Assembly: GCF_900103455.1 (NCBI RefSeq) | Contig: NZ_FNHI01000025.1 | Span: 1 to 64,000 of the forward strand | Direction: 5' to 3' | Origin: Streptomyces wuyuanensis | GTDB taxonomy: Bacteria > Actinomycetota > Actinomycetes > Streptomycetales > Streptomycetaceae | Length of the DNA: 64,000 nt | Part shown: piece by piece, positions 60,168 through 64,000 of the stretch | Numbering within the stretch: position 1 is the first letter of the stretch | Layout: each line of letters starts with the position of its first letter | The notes under the pieces: generated by a model | Told to the model about the DNA's origin: nothing | What the model saw: only the letters and a program-made list of their open reading frames with translations | Database searches by the model: none | Made by a program: the position numbers and the translations under genes

Positions 60168-62467
60168 GCAACGACGCGGCCATCGCGGCCCCGGCGGTCG
60201 ACGATCCCGAGCAGGAACCCCCCGCTCACGGCCTCGGAGCCTCCCTCCCGCAGGCGGACGCCCGCGCCAAGACCGAGGGCACCTTCCCGTACGCCTCGGA
60301 CCTGTGGGCCGAGGGCCTGCTGTGGGCGGCGATCCTGCGCTCCCCGCACCCCCACGCCCGGATCGTCTCCGTCGACACCTCCGCCGCCGCCGAGATGCCC
60401 GGCGTACGGGCCGTCGTCACCCACGCCGACGTGCCCGGCGACACCGCCTACGGACGCGGGGTCGCCGACCGGCCCGTCTTCGCCTCCGACGTCGTCCGGC
60501 ACCACGGCGAGGCGATCGCGGCGGTCGCCGCGGACCACCCCGACACGGCCCGGCTCGCCGCCGCGGCGATCACCGTCGAGTACGAGGTCCTCGAACCGGT
60601 CACCGACCCGGAGAAGGCCTTCGCCGCCGAGCCGCTGCACCCCGACGGCAACCTCATCCGCCACATCCCGCTGAGCTACGGTGACCCGGAGGTCAACGGG
60701 GAGGTCGTCGTCGAGGGGCTCTACCGCATCGGCCGCCAGGACCCCGCCCCCATCGGAGCCGAGGCCGGCCTCGCCGTGCCGCGCCCCGACGGCGGCGTCG
60801 AGCTCTACACCGCCTCCACCGACCCGCACACCGACCGCGACCTCGCCGCCGCCTGCTTCGGCCTGGACAAGGAGCGCGTGAAGGTCGTCGTCACCGGCGT
60901 GCCCGGCGCGACCGGCGACCGGGAGGACCCGGGCTTCCAGATCCCCCTCGGGCTGCTCGCCCTGCGGACCGGCTGCCCGGTCAAGCTCGCCGCCACCCGC
61001 GAGGAATCCTTCCTCGGCCATGCCCACCGCCACCCCACGCTGCTGCGCTACCGCCACCACGCCGACGCCGACGGCAAGCTGCTGAAGGTCGAGGCGCAGA
61101 TCCTGCTGGACGCCGGCGCGTACGCCGACGCCTCCTCCGAATCCCTCGCCGCCGCCGTCGCCTTCGCCTGCGGCCCGTACGTCGTGCCGCACGCCTTCAT
61201 CGAGGGCTGGGCCGTCCGCACCAACAACCCGCCCTCCGGCCACGTCCGCGGAGAGGGCGCGCTGCAGGTCTGCGCCGCGTACGAGGCCCAGATGGACAAG
61301 CTGGCCGCGAAGCTGGGCCAGGACCCGGCCGACATCCGCCTCCGCAACGTGCTCGCCACCGGCGACATCCTGCCCACCGGCCAGACCGTCACCTGCCCGG
61401 CCCCGGTCGCCGAACTGCTCCAGGCCGTCCGCGACTTCCCGCTCCCGCCGCTGCCCAAGGACACCCCAGAGGAGGCCTGGCTGCTGCCCGGCGGACCCGA
61501 GGGAGCGGGCGAGCCCGGTGCGGTGCGGCGCGGCGTGGGCTACGCGCTGGGCATGGTCCACATGCTCGGCGCGGAAGGCACCGACGAGGTGTCCACGGCC
61601 ACGGTGAAGGTCCACGACGGCGTGGCCACGGTCATCTGCGCGGCCGTCGAGACCGGGCAGGGCTTCTCCACCCTCGCCCGGCAGATCGTGCAGGAGACGC
61701 TCGGCATCGAGGAGGTGCACGTCGCCTCCGTCGACACCGACCAGCCACCGGCGGGCCCGGCCGCACACGGGCGGCACACCTGGGTCTCCGGCGGCGCGGT
61801 CGAGCGTGCGGCCAAGATGGTCCGTACGCAGCTGCTGCAGCCGCTGGCCCACAAGTTCGGCATGTCCACCGAGCTGCTGCAGATCACCGACGGCAAGATC
61901 ACCTCGTACGACGGCGTGCTGTCCACTACGGTCACCGAGGCCATGGACGGCAAGGAGCTCTGGGCCACCGCCCAGTGCCGCCCGCACCCCACCGAACCCC
62001 TCGACGACCACGGCCAGGGCGACGCCTTCGTCGGCCTCGCCTTCTGCGCGATCCGCGCGGTCGTCGACGTCGACATCGAACTCGGCTCCGTGCGCGTCGT
62101 GGAGATGGCCGTCGCCCAGGACGTGGGCCGCATCCTCAACCCCGCCCAGCTCGCCACCCGGATCGAGGCGGGCGTCACCCAGGGCATCGGTGCGGCGCTC
62201 ACCGAGAACCTCCGCACGGCCCGCGGTCTGGTCCGCCACCCCGACCTGACGGGCTACGCGCTGCCGACGGCCCTCGACGCCCCCGACATCCGCATCGTCA
62301 AACTCGTCGAGGAACGCGACGTGGTGGCCCCCTTCGGCGCCAAGGCGGCCAGCGCCGTCCCGGTCGTCACCTCCCCGGCGGCCGTCGCCTCGGCGGTCCG
62401 CGCGGCCACGGGCCGCCCGGTCAACCGCCTCCCGATCCGGCCGCAGGCGGCGGTGGCCACGCCGTAG
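60164..62467 (+). CDS. molybdopterin-binding subunit of a xanthine dehydrogenase-like hydroxylase, active site altered
   Basis: The 767-residue protein has the family architecture: an Ald_Xan_dh_C a/b hammerhead (about 28-150) and the large Mo domain with VETGQGFSTLARQIVQETLG and AQDVGRILNPAQL. Two hallmark sites are changed. The catalytic Glu motif GAKGVGEP is GAKAASAV (residues 725-732), placing Ala at the Glu position. The usual GGFGGKE loop is GVPGATGDRED. Normal purine or aldehyde hydroxylation is therefore doubtful. It is coupled to the FeS gene (GTGA). Substrate is unknown. Confidence 0.88.
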   Translation: MSNDAAIAAPAVDDPEQEPPAHGLGASLPQADARAKTEGTFPYASDLWAEGLLWAAILRSPHPHARIVSVDTSAAAEMPGVRAVVTHADVPGDTAYGRGVADRPVFASDVVRHHGEAIAAVAADHPDTARLAAAAITVEYEVLEPVTDPEKAFAAEPLHPDGNLIRHIPLSYGDPEVNGEVVVEGLYRIGRQDPAPIGAEAGLAVPRPDGGVELYTASTDPHTDRDLAAACFGLDKERVKVVVTGVPGATGDREDPGFQIPLGLLALRTGCPVKLAATREESFLGHAHRHPTLLRYRHHADADGKLLKVEAQILLDAGAYADASSESLAAAVAFACGPYVVPHAFIEGWAVRTNNPPSGHVRGEGALQVCAAYEAQMDKLAAKLGQDPADIRLRNVLATGDILPTGQTVTCPAPVAELLQAVRDFPLPPLPKDTPEEAWLLPGGPEGAGEPGAVRRGVGYALGMVHMLGAEGTDEVSTATVKVHDGVATVICAAVETGQGFSTLARQIVQETLGIEEVHVASVDTDQPPAGPAAHGRHTWVSGGAVERAAKMVRTQLLQPLAHKFGMSTELLQITDGKITSYDGVLSTTVTEAMDGKELWATAQCRPHPTEPLDDHGQGDAFVGLAFCAIRAVVDVDIELGSVRVVEMAVAQDVGRILNPAQLATRIEAGVTQGIGAALTENLRTARGLVRHPDLTGYALPTALDAPDIRIVKLVEERDVVAPFGAKAASAVPVVTSPAAVASAVRAATGRPVNRLPIRPQAAVATP

Positions 62468-62524
62468 GAGCGGGGTGCAGCGGGAAGAGGACGTGCACCG
62501 CTGGGCCTGCCGGGGCGAAGCCGG

Positions 62525-64000
62525 TCAGTCCGTGCCGCCCCACACCGCCGTGGCGGTCTCGTTCTGCAGCAGGAACAGGCGCTTTCCGTCGGACGTCAGC
62601 TTCAGTGACTTCTGACTGCCCTGCGGGTGGTTCCAGGCGGGCCTGCCCGTGTCCTTGCGGAGCGCGATCGCGTCGAAGGAATCGGGGTCCTTGCCGGTGA
62701 CGTCGCAGACGAGGTCGCCGAGGACCTGGGGCCGCGTACTGGGGATCGGCACGCTCTGGATGTCGGTCGCCCAGACCTTGGCGCCGTCGCTGAGCCGGCG
62801 GCAGTGCAGCGTCGTCCCCGCCACCACGTACACATGGCCCCCGTCGACGGTGGGCGAACCCCAGTCCTGGCCGGATTCCGGGGCGAGAGTCCACACGTCC
62901 TCGTCGTCCTCGATCCGGATGGCGATCAGCGAGCCACCGCCCACGACGGCGAGGCCCTCGTGGACCGCCGGGATGGAGCCGAAGCGGTTCCCCTTGGCCC
63001 GGAACAGGGCGAGCGCCCCGGTGCGGAGTTCCAGTGCGGTGATGGCGCCCGCGTCGGACTGAAGGACCAGATGGTCCTCGCTCGCGCGGGCGTATCCGCT
63101 GCCGAACTCGGTACGGGCGGTCCAGCGCGGCTTGCGGGTCCTGGTGTCGAGGGCGCGGATGTCGCCGTCGTGCGTCACCGCGAACAGGCAGTCGCCGTTC
63201 CCAGCCAGCAGGAGGGCGGCCTCCATTTCGGCAGCCCACTTCTCCTTGCCCGAGGCGGCGTCGAGGGCGTGCACCGTACCGCCGCCGTCCGCGGCCGCGA
63301 TCAGCCCCCCGGGCAGCGCCACGAGTTCGGCGGACGCGGTGACGTTCGGCGCCCGCCACTTCTGTCTGCCGTCCTCGGCCCCGTAGGCGACGAGTCCGCC
63401 GTCCTTGGCCCCGAAGACGACGGTGCCGTCGACGACGACCGCGGGAGGGCTGAAGGGGTCGGCGACCGCGAGCGGGCCCCATGTGCGGGCGCCCGCCTTC
63501 GCACCCTTCCGGCCGGATGCGCCCTCCGCTTCCCGGCCGCCCAGCAGCCATGCGGCGGTGCCCCCTCCGGCGCCGAGGACGGCGGCGCCCACCGCGAGCC
63601 CGGCCAGCAGACGGCGGCGGCCCGGCGGCGACGCGACGACCGTGCCGGGCAGGGTGGACCACTGCTGCGCACCGGTCTCGCGCGCCCGGATGTCCTCGGC
63701 CAGCGGGCCCTGACGCCAGATCCGCTCGGCCCGCCGCGGCGCGGCGAACGCCGTGCGGATCAGGTCGGGGGTGGGCCGGGCGGCCGGGTCCTTCGCCAGG
63801 CAGGGCCCGATGAGTGCGCTCAGCGGCCCGGGCACCCGGCTCAGATCCGGCTCCCCGTGCACCACTTCGTACTGGACCGCCGCCACATGGCCGCCCGTGT
63901 ACGCCCGTACGCCGCTCGCCGCGTAGGCCAGGACCGCGCCCAGCGAGAACACGTCGGCGGCCGGGCCGACCCGCTGGCCCAGCACCTGCTCGGGCGCGCC
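62525..64000 (-). CDS. serine/threonine kinase with PQQ-like propeller, C-terminal part
   Basis: The gene enters from beyond the window end. The visible N-terminus is the kinase subdomain VIII APE motif (GAPEQVL), then DVFSLGAVLAYAASG and the end of the kinase lobe. A short linker, a membrane span (about 125-150 of the visible part: LLAGLAVGAAVLGAGGGTAAWLL) and an extracellular PQQ_2-type beta-propeller with GLVAYGAEDGRQKWRA and VHALDAASGKEKWAA blades follow. The propeller is likely a sensor or scaffold domain. The catalytic residues are outside the window. Confidence 0.88.
   Translation of the reverse strand, partial: GAPEQVLGQRVGPAADVFSLGAVLAYAASGVRAYTGGHVAAVQYEVVHGEPDLSRVPGPLSALIGPCLAKDPAARPTPDLIRTAFAAPRRAERIWRQGPLAEDIRARETGAQQWSTLPGTVVASPPGRRRLLAGLAVGAAVLGAGGGTAAWLLGGREAEGASGRKGAKAGARTWGPLAVADPFSPPAVVVDGTVVFGAKDGGLVAYGAEDGRQKWRAPNVTASAELVALPGGLIAAADGGGTVHALDAASGKEKWAAEMEAALLLAGNGDCLFAVTHDGDIRALDTRTRKPRWTARTEFGSGYARASEDHLVLQSDAGAITALELRTGALALFRAKGNRFGSIPAVHEGLAVVGGGSLIAIRIEDDEDVWTLAPESGQDWGSPTVDGGHVYVVAGTTLHCRRLSDGAKVWATDIQSVPIPSTRPQVLGDLVCDVTGKDPDSFDAIALRKDTGRPAWNHPQGSQKSLKLTSDGKRLFLLQNETATAVWGGTD

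Overview
The window is a very GC-rich stretch of actinobacterial chromosome, almost certainly from a Streptomyces. Codon use, frequent GTG/TTG starts, ATGA/GTGA translational overlaps, a 1647-residue NAD-glutamate dehydrogenase, a CGNR zinc-finger protein, a DUF5753/DUF397 pair and a HemD-winged-helix regulator all point there. The gene order from pkaA-pkaB-prfB through ftsEX-smpB-ssrA, the mat genes, narK-nnaR, an ECF sigma/anti-sigma pair, HelR, malic enzyme, hup and murA matches, as I recall it, the SCO2999 to about SCO2940 core region of S. coelicolor read backwards. That synteny is from memory and was not computed. No phage, insertion sequence, CRISPR array or tRNA was seen.

Layout. 1-197 is the start of a DJ-1/PfpI-like protein. 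679-5622 is NAD-glutamate dehydrogenase. 5683-12408 is a cell-surface glycan block: a frameshifted GT87-type mannosyltransferase, a TagH/TagG-type ABC exporter, a TetR regulator, a GT2 glycosyltransferase and a methyltransferase. 12625-16383 is a three-gene sugar ABC importer whose MalF-type subunit carries an extracellular insert. 16589-23795 holds an FHA/FtsK (EssC-like) protein divergent from two Hanks kinases (pkaA, pkaB). 23865-26188 is prfB and an HTH/DUF397 pair. 26511-27488 is a repeat-rich LAETG surface protein.

27653-32074 holds a zinc-ribbon membrane protein, ftsE-ftsX, an S41 protease, smpB and ssrA (tmRNA), so a division module is followed by the trans-translation pair. 32058-34383 is a divergent MFS/LysR pair. 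34544-38724 is a tightly overlapped three-gene exopolysaccharide operon (matA, matB and an acyltransferase). 38832-41414 is nitrate transport and its regulator (narK, nnaR). 41612-48840 holds a CGNR protein, sigU/rsuA, a HelD/HelR RNA polymerase motor, malic enzyme after a structured 523-nt leader, and the HU protein.

49346-51852 is murA, yqgE and a DUF3039 protein. 52135-57140 is an aminosugar importer plus cytoplasmic GH20 hexosaminidase behind a DasR-like operator. 57427-62467 is an FAD/FeS/Mo hydroxylase operon with a 420-residue disordered extension on its FeS subunit and a lost catalytic glutamate in its Mo subunit. 62525-64000 is the C-terminal part of a kinase with a PQQ-type propeller.

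Most intergenic spaces contain strong GC-rich hairpins that fit intrinsic terminators. The most unusual items are the degenerate hydroxylase operon, the FHA/FtsK protein with a Walker-A Lys-to-Arg change beside two kinases, the Ig-like insert in a sugar permease, the sortase-type repeat protein, the mat exopolysaccharide operon, and the leader with nested palindromes before malic enzyme.
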